The notes under the pieces were generated by a model, which saw nothing but the letters and a program-made list of their open reading frames with translations, searched no databases and was not told where the DNA came from. Below are positions 1 through 11,300 of a stretch of DNA of 60,440 bases, piece after piece. Origin of the DNA: Entrophospora sp. SA101. Taxonomy: Eukaryota; Glomeromycota; Glomeromycetes; Entrophosporales; Entrophosporaceae. The stretch is taken from NCBI GenBank assembly GCA_958430865.1, contig CAUDNR010002035.1:13489-73928 (forward strand), given 5' to 3'. The position numbers and the translations under genes were made by a program. The first letter of the stretch is position 1. Each line of letters begins with the position of its first letter.

Positions 1-132
1 ATTTTTTGAAAAAGTAGCACTTAGAGCTATTTTAAGATACAATGTTTTAACACATCTTGGGAACTTAGAAAATGTTGTTTCATTTGTTCTCAAATGTATA
101 TATATAAATGTTCATAATTATTGATCAAATAC

Positions 133-2005
133 TCACGGAGGATTAATACAAAACGTAAAAAAAATCATAATGAATTTTTTATGCACTGAAATTTTGTTTA
201 TCTGGCACAATAATTGTTGTATTTTCATCATTATACTTTGAGATATCAGATACATTTTTTGTATACTCAACTTTTGGCTTACTATGTATGGAAAATTGAT
301 CTTTGCATTCACCTTCCAACTCCTTATTTCAAATTTCTGGTCTCCAATACAAAATAGGTGAATTACATAACACTCAAACAAATCTCTTTGCACTGGCCAA
401 ATAAGGAACTCTCATAGCTTTATTTTATCCAAACAATCATCCCATGCCTTTCTCTCTAGTTTCTATCTAATACATAGGGAGAGGCCCATTTCACATTTGT
501 AGTGATAATTACAATATGCTTTATCTGGCCATCTATGGATAACGCAATTGCTTATTTAACACATTGTTTTTTATCTTCATCTTATAATTTTATCAAAGTC
601 ATTGGTTTCTAAAATAGCAGTTTCAATGCATTCAAAAGCTTTGTTCTCAACTTCTTCACTCTCTGTAGCATTAAGTCTTCCATCTTCTTCAAATCATCTC
701 CAGTAATATCTTTTATTGAGTCCTCAACGTGTTTGAGTATGTATCTAGGCACACCATCTGTTTTGTGTAAAATACTAGCCACTGTTTCTTCTGGAACCAG
801 TGGAAAAACAAGCCTCTGACAAGATAATAACTCCACTAATGTCATGGATCCATATAATATTTCTTCAAATAATTCTTTCAAATTCCTGAATTCCTTTGTC
901 CTGATTCCATTTGTGATAGGGGAACTACTGTCTTTGTCTGAACTAATTTTGGAGATATGATACCATCTACCAGATACCATGTAGTAAATTTGTTGAGTCA
1001 ATATGAGAATTCATAATATTTTCCTCTTGTCATTGTTAAATTCTTGAAGCAGTAGAAGCACCCATCATTGAAAGGCTGAAAAATAACAGTAGCATTCTCA
1101 CATAAAAGTTGTATTAAAACGTAAATCAAGAAACATGATTTTCCACTATCTGATGTGCCAGTGACGAGGAATTTTGTTAAACTGCCCTTTGCCACTTGAT
1201 TTCTTCTTCAATTGGTTGTAAAGGAACTTGTATGATTTTTTCACAAAAATTGCTTTCTTCTCACATCACTGCAAGCTTTTCATCATGTTAATAATAATAT
1301 CATTTCGTTGGTCTTGGTCTATTTGCATTTGACGTAATTGGTCCTTCTATCTCTTACTACATTACAAATGCTCTCAAAAAATGGGTCTGATAAGTGATGT
1401 GAGTAAAAAGCAATAATTTGAAAAGTCATTAGTTATGGGATTCCAAGACTCACTTCACACATTGCAAGAGCTTATCCAATTTTTGCTTTATTTGACTCGG
1501 TGAATTGATGTTTCTCTGCACAAAAAAAAAAAGTCGATGATACTATCAAAAATCAAGCCAGGTCATGTGTTACTAATTTTATACAACTCACTTACTAGCA
1601 TCAACGGGTGGTTCTATGATAACGTGAATGTGTTTTTTTGCAATAAGAAGCAGGGAAGAAAAGCACAAGAATAAATAAGTAATGGGACAGGGAAGATGAA
1701 AAAAATTAAGTTGATTAAATTTTTATACTCAATTCTGCGATTGCTGAAGCCGGTCCATATGGCAGTTTGAACGGGTCAAATTCATGAGTAAGTTCTTCTC
1801 TGTTTAAACGAAGGAAGGCTTTACCAGTGACCCTCTGATTATATATCACACTAATATCATTTTCTTCAAGTTCTAATTCAGCTCTGTTCTTTTGTAAAAA
1901 TTCTTTAACATTATCTCGACTCCATCCTTTCACTACTTCAGCTGTTGGGAGATTAGAGAGATTATATGTAGAAACACTTTCAGAGGAACTTGTAACATTA
2001 GACAT
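133..2005 (-). pseudogene. SAM-domain / Crinkler-type P-loop NTPase gene, decayed
   Basis: The 5' part (2005-1718) encodes a SAM-like helical domain: W at the start of the domain, then LELEENDISVIYNQRVTGKA and a PYGPA end. After a putative acceptor near 1521 a piece reads INSPSQIKQKLDKLL. Next comes a P-loop segment (1195-998) with GTSDSGKS and a following CFLIYVLI strand. The 1001-609 segment has the CR..VFP and GVPRYIL signatures of Crinkler/RHS-type NTPases. Further 3' another frame reads IHRWPDKAYCNYHY (540-499) and then LFECYVIHLFCIGDQKFEI (about 384-328). These blocks lie in the order expected for one SAM plus Crinkler protein, but the frame changes at least three times and there are internal stops. 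I infer one inactivated gene. The family relation is from memory of glomeromycete Crinkler-like proteins; the decay is read directly. Two independent fragments are the alternative. Confidence 0.62.
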
Positions 2006-3169
2006 GGTTTTGGAGCTGGGGTGTGTATATATATATATCTTAATATATTAATATATTCGAGAAATTATCACACAGATTGATCTGACTAATCAGCTAATAA
2101 ATAATTCGATCAACGACAAGATTTTTTTCGGCTTCGGTTTCTGGATTATGGTATTCATGAAAAGAAAAACAGTTCAGAACATAACTATTATACTTGGGCA
2201 TCAACTTTACAATTTACATGACTGATCTTTTGATTAGCCCTATCTATCGGAGGAATTCAGTTACTCTATGATCATGTGAACTTGAATTTATTGCTTGCAC
2301 AACTTAGATAATATTTATCATTATAAATCTTCATTATCCGACCCTTTCACATCACATGAAAAATATATATGCGTAATCGATCACCAGAATCAGCTTTATT
2401 CATCACAACTATAAAAATAAATAGTTGAGCTGTCTTCTTAGATAAGGACACATTATAAAGTAAACCATATTAACGATCAGAATATAATAGATTCTTTATA
2501 AAATTTTCCGCAACTTATATCCCAACAATATCCCGGCGAATCTTTGTTATCAGAGTACATTACACTCGTCAGAGAAACTCGAGCTAAAACTTGAAGAATT
2601 AAGGGTAGGAGTTATGACGGATTCACTTAAACAATATGGAGAATCAGAGACTGGCACGTAAATGCCATTGTTTTGAAAGTAAAGTTTGGTTAATACATCT
2701 ACCTTAGCTGGAGTACTCGCCTCAGTTTTCGAAGTCACATGAGTTACTACTTGATTTTTCCCTGTTTCCGAAGTTATATAATTTCTGTTGTCGAAATTTT
2801 AGTTACGTGCGCGTTTTGATTCTTCGCACTGATCACTTTTGGGAGAAAAAAAATTGAACGTCTATACTTTGATATAATACCTCATTTACACAGATATGTC
2901 TCGCAAATCTAACAATGCAATACCGAAATCTAGCTAAGTATATTATATATACACCATGGAAGGTGAAAATATAATAGGAATAGCTAAGATGAGTAAAGTA
3001 TTTTCAGAAGTTGCTTGGTGTGACATATTTAACTTGTGATGGTTATAAATACATTGAACAATTATTGAAGGAAGGATTAACATCACTTTTAATTATATTT
3101 TAAATATTTTTATTATAATTTTTATTTTTGCCATCCATTTACACTCTTATATACAAAGAAAAAGTTTAA
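2006..3169. other. intergenic, no supported gene
   Basis: AT-rich spacer. A TA-dinucleotide run (2024-2035) lies just upstream of the SAM ORF start and could be a TATA-like region. A 62-codon minus ORF (2738-2550, Ser-rich C-terminus) and a short plus reading from the ATG at about 2956 were seen, but neither has recognisable homology or clean splice sites. Confidence 0.5.
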
Positions 3170-3791
3170 ACATTTAGTACCTTTATTAAATCAAGGACCG
3201 TTGACATTACCATTGATAAGAACATTCCAGATGAACATGCTGTCAATTTAATTCAACAAACCGATTTTTTATCAATGCTGTTGGAATATATTCAAAGCAT
3301 TCGCAGATAATTTATTATAGCAATATTATTTTATTTGATTGTAATCAACCTGAAATTTTAGTTAATATTAAAGTGGGGATTATTCCAATTTGATAATTAA
3401 AAAATTTTTAGGCAGTTTATTGTTTATTGAATATAGTATTTAATGGCCACATAAGAATTGTTATCAGGCAAATAAATCGATTAGCCAATTAATTGAATTG
3501 ATCAGATAGTTGTTGATTTTTCTTGTAGGGTTTTATCACCTCAAGATGTCGATTTATTTTTTTTAGGATGACAAATATGTTGGATTACTTTCAGTTAAAA
3601 ATCAAATCATAGTCATATACCATTATTGGCGTATTTTTTTTATCTATTTAGGGAAAAACCCCTTATTAATCAAATTTATAGACGGAATAGATGGATTAGA
3701 AAGTGTTACTACATCAGAAGATCAAAATTTACGTAAATTAGCTAGTCAATTAACAGATCAATATTTTGACAAGGGATCTACTTTCCAATGA
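3170..3791 (+). pseudogene. possible armadillo/importin-alpha-like 3' remnant
   Basis: Several short open stretches look protein-coding but do not join cleanly. The first (about 3180-3310) reads FIKSRTVDITIDKNIPDEHA and QQTDFLSMLLEYIQSIRR, ending in TAA. A second (about 3327-3393) contains NQPEILVNIKVGIIPI. A third (about 3586-3791) is an uninterrupted frame ending KFIDGIDGLESVTTSEDQN then LRKLASQLTDQYFDK and TGA. The last block resembles the final helices of importin-alpha, where a GG(L/I)DK-I-LQ-E-E pattern precedes a K-YF end. That resemblance is weak and from memory. Interruptions and the lack of clear splice sites suggest a broken gene; an unrecognised spliced gene is possible. Confidence 0.3.
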
Positions 3792-3938
3792 CAATAACAA
3801 TAAAGAAACGAATGAATGAATGAATGAGGCAAATAAATGATAGTATGTGTAAATTTAAACCATTTTCATATTAGATTGATATATAATATATATTACATTT
3901 CAAATAGATTATTATTGTTAGATTAGTAGTAATAGTAA

Positions 3939-3973
<35 letters not shown>

Positions 3974-3987
3974 ATATTCTATTTGCC

Positions 3988-5207
3988 TTATTCTGGAGCA
4001 TAAGAAAATAAAAATGAAACTGATTCACCATTATGTGTACGTCGAATGGCTTTTTTTTTAAAAAAAAAGCATGTTAATAATTATAATTATTATATTTAAA
4101 TCAAACCAATCTATAAACAAAAAAAAATCACCTTCAGATAAAGTGGAAGAAATATTGATTGTGTCAATTTTTGAACAAATAGCTTTCTTGTCATCATGAG
4201 GTATGGTATTTGTTACAACCAATCTTTCTAAACAACTTTCATTGATAACATCAATTGCTTTACCAGACAAAATACCATGTGCAACAATTGCATAGACTTT
4301 TATTGCACCATTTTCTTTTAAAGTTTTAGCAGCTAAAGCCAACGTACCACAAGTATCAGCCATATCATCAACCAAAATTGCTATTTTACCTTTAACATCA
4401 CCAACTAATACCATTCTTGAAACTTCATTGGCTTTTTTTCTTTCTTTATGAATTAAAGCAAAATCCAAATTCAAGCGATCTGCCATTGAAGTTGCTCTAT
4501 TCCAAAGAAATAATTTTAAATGTAAGTAAATATATGTAATGATTTTATATTTTTTAAAAATATCTGTATAAATTACCTTTTTGCACCACCGGCATCGGGT
4601 GAAACAATAATAGCATTTTTATAATCAGGAATATTAGTGCTAATATATTTAAGCATGGAGGGTTCACAATATAAATTATCTACAGGAATATTGAAGAAAC
4701 CTTGAATCTGGCTTGCATGCAAATCCATTGTGATTACATGATTAGCACCAGCAACTGTTAACATATTTGCAACTAATTTTGCAGAGATAGGTGCTCTTGA
4801 TTTGTCTTTTTTGTCTTGTCTAGCATAAGGAAAGCAAGGAATCACTGCCGTTATTCTTCTTGCAGATGCCGACTTACAAGCATTGATCATGATCAAAAGT
4901 TCCATTAAATTATCATTGATTTCTCCGCATCCAGATTGAATAATGAAAACATCTTCATCACGAACTGATTCACCAACGATAACTGAGGTTTCTTGGTTAG
5001 AATATTTTACCACTATTACTTTTGAAAGATCTATACCTATTCGACTATTATTATTATTATTTATATAAAGAATTTATTTTCAACCAAAGTTTATTTTTAT
5101 ATATAAAATTTTTTTAAAAAGAAAAAGTTACATTCTTACCGCGCTACAAGTTTTGCAAGATCAATATGTGAATTACCCGTAAATATCTTTATGGAATTCG
5201 TTGACAT
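3988..5207 (-). CDS. PRS: ribose-phosphate pyrophosphokinase (PRPP synthetase)
   Basis: The enzyme makes 5-phosphoribosyl-1-pyrophosphate from ribose-5-phosphate and ATP, feeding purine, pyrimidine, His and Trp synthesis in the cytosol. Four exons splice cleanly: 5207-5140, 5044-4577, 4496-4132 and 4049-3988. The 963 nt sum gives 320 aa, the usual family length. Visible motifs are the N-terminal KIFTGNSH, the SNQETSV and [16 protein letters not shown] block, the ATP/flexible loop [12 protein letters not shown], the [12 protein letters not shown] segment, the PRPP-binding loop [11 protein letters not shown], and the C-terminal [13 protein letters not shown]. All introns are GT-AG and short (82-95 nt). 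The start is fixed by [14 protein letters not shown] matching family N-termini. The set of motifs looks complete, so the gene is probably functional. Which fungal paralogue it represents cannot be settled here. Confidence 0.95.
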
Positions 5208-6308
5208 TGGTAAATATGTTGCTAGGTGTATATGTTGAAAAAAGATCGGTTAAAGGCTCCACAGCAAGTTACATAAAAATAAATAATAATAAATAATTAA
5301 AAAAAAATTTTTCAAGATTTTTCAATAACAACAATTACCGAATTAAGTAACAAATAATGATGATTGTGATGATTATCGTTGTTCAATTATTATTATGTAA
5401 ATCCATCGTGACGATGCAACGAATCCTTTCTTTGACAGATCACCATTATGTCTGAAACCAAAAATTACTCTAGTAATAATTCAAGTATATTTAATGATAA
5501 TGAATGAAATTCAATATCGAGAGAATCTTATAGAGATATTGATAACCAAGCAGCTTTATAATGGAAATTTAGAAGAAATGTTATTATGAATAAAATGTTT
5601 TCTATTAATGATTATTATAGTAGAAAGAAAACATCATTAACGAATGAACAATGGCATGAAGAATTGGTGATTTGTTAAAAAGATACAAAATCTTATTAAA
5701 ATTTTTAGGGTTAAATTTATATCATTAAATATTGAATTTCGATATTAACAACAATAGTAGTGTTTTGATGCACACATATAATCTTGATCGTGGTGTCAAC
5801 TGACAAGTAATTTATTACATTAACAATTATTTATAAAAATAACTCTAAATCCCATCGTTATTGACAGGCGAAGGAACTCTCCAATCTTTAAATCATAATT
5901 AAACTTTGGAATCAATTACAAAATTGTAAAACTTCTAAAAAATGACAAATAATTTAAATTTGTCTTTTTTTTTTTAACCGAGCGAGTCCAACATTTAATT
6001 TGCCAAGACTTTTTTTCCAATATATCAATAGTCTAATTAATTCTTTGAAAATTTTAAAATAAATTATTCACTAAACCTGATATTGTCTTTTCATTGTTTC
6101 CTTGTAATTTTTCTAAAAGAAGTGAATGATAAATTCTATATTAATTATTTCAATTTTAAATTTATCTTTACAACGCCACGAACACTGTCACTTAATATCA
6201 CATTTTAAGTGTCTCTATTTGGAAATAATGTAAAAAAATTTTATTTTTTTTTATTTATCTGTGAAAAATCTGAAATCAAAACAAATATACAATAATATAA
6301 TTTCGAAA
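5208..6308. other. intergenic between PRS and MED15, divergent promoters
   Basis: The PRS and MED15 genes diverge from this spacer, so it should hold both promoters. It contains AT-rich runs and a 28-codon plus reading near 5500-5588 (NEIQYRENLIEILITKQLYN) with no recognised family. No other gene is supported. Confidence 0.5.
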
Positions 6309-9041
6309 ATGTCTTCATTTAACAATAACATTAATAAGATTAATAACAACAATGACAACAACAACAATAATTGGCGCCATTCTTTGAAAGAGGAAGAGCG
6401 CAAACAAAATGTTTTGCGTTTTTACAAGGCTTTGGAAATCTTTAATAAAAATCCAACTCATGATCAACGTTTATTAGAATTAGTCAGGAAATGGGAAATT
6501 GAAGCTTTTGAAAAAGCTACTTCTAAAGAAAGTTATGAGCACTTCAATAGTGAAAGATTGAAAAGCTTAAACAAACAAATTCAAGAAAAACAACAACAAA
6601 ATCAAATTATTATCATGCAACAACAGCAACAACAACAATTATATTTACAACAGCAATCACAACCTAACTTACAATTACAACAACGACAAATGTTACAGCA
6701 ACAACATCAATTATTGCAACAACAGCAACAGCAACAACAAAATCCACAATTACAACAACTACCACAGCAACAAAGTTTAGCTCAACTTCTTCAGCAACAA
6801 AAATCTGTTCAGATTCAATCACAACCTGTTCTTCCAACTGTTGAACAACAAGTTGCTCAAGTATTTAAAAATCAACAAATTCTACAAAAAGCTTATCAAA
6901 CACGACCAGATTCTTTGACTCCACAACAAATGGTTTATTATCAGCAATTATTAAGACTTCAACAAAATCCTTTGCTGCAACAGATTCTTATACAAAGACC
7001 ACCTACTACTGTTGTTCATTCTCAATTAGGACATCTATCAACGCAACAAAATGTTTCACCTCAACTTCTTCACCAATCTCCTAATTCTAAACAAACATCA
7101 AATCAGCAGCAACAGCAACTTAATAAGCCTGTTGCCTCTAAAATTAATCTTTCGCCAGAGGAATATATTAAATTAGATGTGTCAAATAAACAAAGGGAAG
7201 ATGCTCAGAAAGTAGATGATGATACGATTACAAGTAATGGTGGTGATGTTGATAATGGTGGTGGTCTTGGCATCAATGAAATGATAAAAAGAATGACAAA
7301 AACTAATCAACAAGCTTATCTTGTAAAAGAACAAACACCAAAAACATTTGATAATAATGATTTAAGTTCTAACTCCAAACAAGTGGCTAACAATCAAAAA
7401 TTCATACCTAGTGAAACTGCACAACTTTTGGCTCAACCTATTATTTCACCACCATCACAACAACAACAACACAATCTACAATTGATTAATCAAAAGATTG
7501 AGAATATTAAATCTGCAAATATGGTTCACCCACAATCTCTAGTTCATCCTAACAATATTAATATCAATACTACACAACCAGCATTATTATTTTCTCCTAA
7601 AGCAACAAATAATTCTATAACTCAACAACAATCAAATCAAATTGCCAAAGGTCAACTAATCCAACCACAATCACAGCCACAACAACTGATACAAAGACAA
7701 GTACCCAACCCTGTACATTCTCCAAATAATATTAATAATAACAACAACCAAAATACTATGAACTCTACAAATACACCTGCCAATAATAATACTTTTGCTC
7801 ATAATCTTATAAACCAACAAAATAATAATAATCCTGCGTCATATATCAGAACAATCTTAAATCCTCAATTAAATCCTGATTCAAATATAAATCCTGCTCC
7901 CAACTTACCAATGCGCATACAAAGACAGGTTAATCAAAGAACAGTTGTTCAACAACTCCAACAACAACCAACAAATAATAGTAATATAAATAATGTTGCC
8001 ATGCCTCAACAAACTCGACCACTGATAATCTCTCAGCCAAACATCAAACAATCAAATCATAGTCTTTCTATGTCAATAATAGGTAATAGTAGTGATAGTG
8101 GTAGTAATAATGATAATAACAGAGATAATAATAATAATTCATCAAATGGTGGCACATTTCAGAATATTAAATCAGAAGAAGCTGTTGTTGCTATTGAAGA
8201 AATTAGACGACTTGATGCTAAAGCTTGTGAAAAAAAAATACCATACCGTGAACTTCCCGATCTTAGTGATGACGAGAAAGCAAAAATTCATGAAAAATTG
8301 GAACTATTAAAACCAATGTACAATGAAATTGACAAAATACTTCCTTACTTTTACCATTATACTAAATCTCAAGTTGGTACACACAGACTTATCATAATGA
8401 AACACATGATTCGTGACCAATTAAAAGAATTACCTGGTAGATATTTTCTTTCATTGAAATCTGTAGAAGATTTGTTAGTGCATGTTAACAAATACTTTGT
8501 GTTTGTCGAAAATAGAAGAAAAGGCATCAAGGAAGAATTAAATTTCACTGCTACAAATAACTCGACGCCCACCAATGTTCCAAGCCAAACCATGCCATCT
8601 ATTACACAGAAAGCCATTTCACTAACTCTTCCAACTCCAAAGCATTCTTCTGATGCTAATAACAAGAAACACAAACTTGATAATGAACAAAAAGAAGGTA
8701 AATCTTTTGATTCATATGAAAATTTAAATAAAAAAAGAATGCTGGAGAGTCATGTTACTGATAGGAATGAAGTCAAATATAATGACTCTGAAAATACCAA
8801 CACCAACAACAATAATAATATTGACTCTGGTCATGATAACGCGCCTGAAGATTATGATAAGGAGGCATCGTTTGAAGATATCCATGAATCACTAAAAGAT
8901 ATGATGAATACACTTAAAGGTATTATGGATACTGAAAAAGCAGCTGAGGAAAGCGAAGATAGTCTTCTTCCTTGTAGTACATGTGTGGAAATTAGTCCTG
9001 ACCTCGTTTGTATTGGCAAGACCTTGTCGAAATCTGCTTGA
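6309..9041 (+). CDS. MED15: Mediator complex subunit 15 (Gal11-like), KIX and Gln/Asn-rich
   Basis: A single exon of 910 aa. It is the tail-module Mediator subunit that contacts activators through a KIX domain in the nucleus. The start is the ATG at 6309, since the frame upstream opens only with a GTG at 6261. The N-terminus carries a KIX-like region (about residues 22-95), beginning WRHSLKEEERKQNVLRFYKA and including FEKATSKESYEHF, the pattern of fungal MED15 KIX domains. Residues about 95-230 are dominated by poly-Gln and the middle by Gln/Asn/Pro/Ser. A conserved C-terminal module (about 645-745) includes ELPDLSDDEKAKIHEKLELL and then YHYTKSQVGTHRLIIMKHMI. The tail is acidic and Asn-rich. 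Single-copy AATAAA-like signals follow at about 9245. The family call rests on the KIX and C-terminal blocks; the glutamine runs alone would not support it. Confidence 0.8.
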   Translation: MSSFNNNINKINNNNDNNNNNWRHSLKEEERKQNVLRFYKALEIFNKNPTHDQRLLELVRKWEIEAFEKATSKESYEHFNSERLKSLNKQIQEKQQQNQIIIMQQQQQQQLYLQQQSQPNLQLQQRQMLQQQHQLLQQQQQQQQNPQLQQLPQQQSLAQLLQQQKSVQIQSQPVLPTVEQQVAQVFKNQQILQKAYQTRPDSLTPQQMVYYQQLLRLQQNPLLQQILIQRPPTTVVHSQLGHLSTQQNVSPQLLHQSPNSKQTSNQQQQQLNKPVASKINLSPEEYIKLDVSNKQREDAQKVDDDTITSNGGDVDNGGGLGINEMIKRMTKTNQQAYLVKEQTPKTFDNNDLSSNSKQVANNQKFIPSETAQLLAQPIISPPSQQQQHNLQLINQKIENIKSANMVHPQSLVHPNNININTTQPALLFSPKATNNSITQQQSNQIAKGQLIQPQSQPQQLIQRQVPNPVHSPNNINNNNNQNTMNSTNTPANNNTFAHNLINQQNNNNPASYIRTILNPQLNPDSNINPAPNLPMRIQRQVNQRTVVQQLQQQPTNNSNINNVAMPQQTRPLIISQPNIKQSNHSLSMSIIGNSSDSGSNNDNNRDNNNNSSNGGTFQNIKSEEAVVAIEEIRRLDAKACEKKIPYRELPDLSDDEKAKIHEKLELLKPMYNEIDKILPYFYHYTKSQVGTHRLIIMKHMIRDQLKELPGRYFLSLKSVEDLLVHVNKYFVFVENRRKGIKEELNFTATNNSTPTNVPSQTMPSITQKAISLTLPTPKHSSDANNKKHKLDNEQKEGKSFDSYENLNKKRMLESHVTDRNEVKYNDSENTNTNNNNNIDSGHDNAPEDYDKEASFEDIHESLKDMMNTLKGIMDTEKAAEESEDSLLPCSTCVEISPDLVCIGKTLSKSA

Positions 9042-10050
9042 ATGATACTTCATCGAAATGACTCGTTAATTGTTAATTGGTGCTTTAGTTGGTTATTTTA
9101 TCTATTTTGTATATATGAAAAAATTTAGTGTCATCTTTTTATAAAAAAAATTTGTTATTTTCTCATCCTTTTATTTGTTTGGTTTTTGTTGAGTTAATTT
9201 TATATTTAAAATAATAATGAATGAATTTGAAATTGGATATTGTAAATAAAATTTCTATTCTATTCGTAATACTAATCGAATTATTCGTAATGTAACAATC
9301 TTGATTCAAATTACTCGTTTTATTCGTTTTGTAAAATATAAAAAATATTAATTCGCAGCTTGATGCAACAAATCCTATATTATTGCTGTTGCTATTGTCA
9401 AGAGATTTTAACTATTTATAAAATTATAAATAAGGTCTTATTTCCTTTATAAATTACAATAATATAATTATATTTATAATCTGCATTACTACTATAGTTA
9501 CTAGTATTATGACTTAAGAAAAGAAAAGAAAAATGCCCTTCTGCTGCCGCCTATAGAAAAAAGTATTTAATTGGATTAGCAATGTGCATATTAATATATT
9601 ATTTATTACTATATAGTAACCTATGAAGTTTGCGGGTATAGGTTACTACTACTGCGGCTGGATCAAATTCATATTTTTTGTCAGTGAAATTATTGATCAG
9701 TTAAATCAATTGATTGATAAAATTTCAAAATTTTTAATGTTGGTAATATATTATGGTCAAATTACGTTATTTTTTCTAATGTTGTTACAAGCCTTAGGAA
9801 CAAGTTATATATTAAACTTAATTTTGGTCTGGGTCAAATCATATAACAAACAGGAATTTATGTTACTGATTCTAAATTGATTGTATGTAATTGTTGAAAC
9901 CGAAACAGATGGTTTCAATTACTTTATAGATGAAAGGAATTCATATATTAAAAAACTTCAAAATGCCAAAATTTTAAAGAATTAAAGAATTTTTGGTAAG
10001 ATGGGGGTGCAGTGTGTTCATTTATTTTTAAAAAATTTTATGCATTATAA
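9042..10050. other. 3' region of MED15 and intergenic spacer
   Basis: AT-rich. An 85-codon plus reading (9623-9880) is hydrophobic and low complexity with no recognisable domain; I do not treat it as a gene. Imperfect TATTCG repeats occur at 9261-9330. Confidence 0.5.
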
Positions 10051-10074
10051 TTAAATAATGGATTTTATCAAATA

Positions 10075-11300
10075 GGGCATGAGGTAGAAGAACATACAAT
10101 AAAACATGATAATCATATATTAAGTGCTTAGCATATATCAAATGGTAAAAAGTTATCTAATGGTAATTACTTTCAAAGAATTAATGGTGATAATGATTTA
10201 ACTTCTGATGAATTAAGCATTGAAGACATATTTAAACAGTTCAATATACCTTTATCCAATGTAATATATAATGAACAAGATGATAATGTTTCACCAGCAA
10301 CTGCTACCAAATCATCATCAATTAGTAATGATAATAGTAGTATTACTTCAAAGGGTCATGTTAAACTTGTAGCATTATTATGGCAGGGACTGATGACTTT
10401 GTAATGAGATTTGTATATGTAGTGTTGAATATGAAAATAGCTTAGCTTGTTTATTGGCTGATGCTGGATATGATGTTTGGTTTGGTAATTCATGAGGAGA
10501 TAAATGTTCAATGAAACATGTTGAATATCCAAATGATAATAAATTTTGGAATTATTCTATGGATGAATTGATTCATTATGGCTTGCCAGACACGATTAAT
10601 TATATTTTAGAAGTTATTGATGCAAAGTCACTCGTTTATATGTATGGGATTTTTACAAGGTTCAGCACTATGTTTTGCCACATTGTCATTACTACCAGAC
10701 ATAAATAAAAAAATTAATTTGTTTGTAGCTTTAGCACTTATAACAAATCCAAAAGGTATTTTTATACACAAATTCTTTAATTTATTTAATTGATTTTTTT
10801 TTATTAAATTTATGAGTTTTGCAAAATTTCTTGTTAAATAATTTGGTTAAATTATAATATATTTATTGTTTGGTAAAAAATCTATATTATCAATGGTAAT
10901 ATCCAGGAAACAACCTCAATATTTATGAAGATAATTGATATATCACTTAAATTATTACTTGGTTGGGATTGTGAAAATATTTCAGAATTACAAAAATTAA
11001 TTGGATATTATCATTCACTAGTGTTAAAAGTTTAGCCATAATAAATCTTAATAATAATTTATATATATATTTTTTTAAAAGTACATCATGGAAAATTTCA
11101 GAAGTTTGAAGACCCTTCCTTTCACAATAACTCTATTAATCAAGATTAGCATTATTTATTTTATGGTGGCAGAGATAATTTAATAAATATGGAATTTAGA
11201 AAAATTGATTGGTTGAGTCACAAATTTGTATCACGTGTCAATTGAATTCTCAACACCGCTTGATGATTCTGATCTTGTAAAAAGTGATTATAATAACAGC
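10075..11300 (+). pseudogene. acid lipase (AB-hydrolase-associated lipase) pseudogene
   Basis: Family members are alpha/beta hydrolases that cleave triacylglycerol or steryl esters. Recognisable blocks run in order: GHEVEEHTIKHDNHILSA near 10078; an ALLWQGLM remnant of the oxyanion block near 10371; DAGYDVWFGNS followed by an in-frame TGA (about 10493), where the family has Arg; then the long block CSMKHVEYPNDNKFWNYSMD and PDTINYILEVIDAKSLVY. After a frameshift near 10640 the nucleophile elbow reads GFLQGSALCFATLSLLPD, with Leu where GxSxG has the catalytic Ser. An LFYGGRDNLINMEF-like block follows at about 11153-11195, with further frame changes. Multiple stops, shifts and loss of the nucleophile show the gene is dead. 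Exon limits cannot be fixed. Confidence 0.72.

Noticed and set aside
6261..6308. Longer MED15 start
   Set aside because: The upstream opening codon is GTG; the first ATG is at 6309 and precedes the KIX region.
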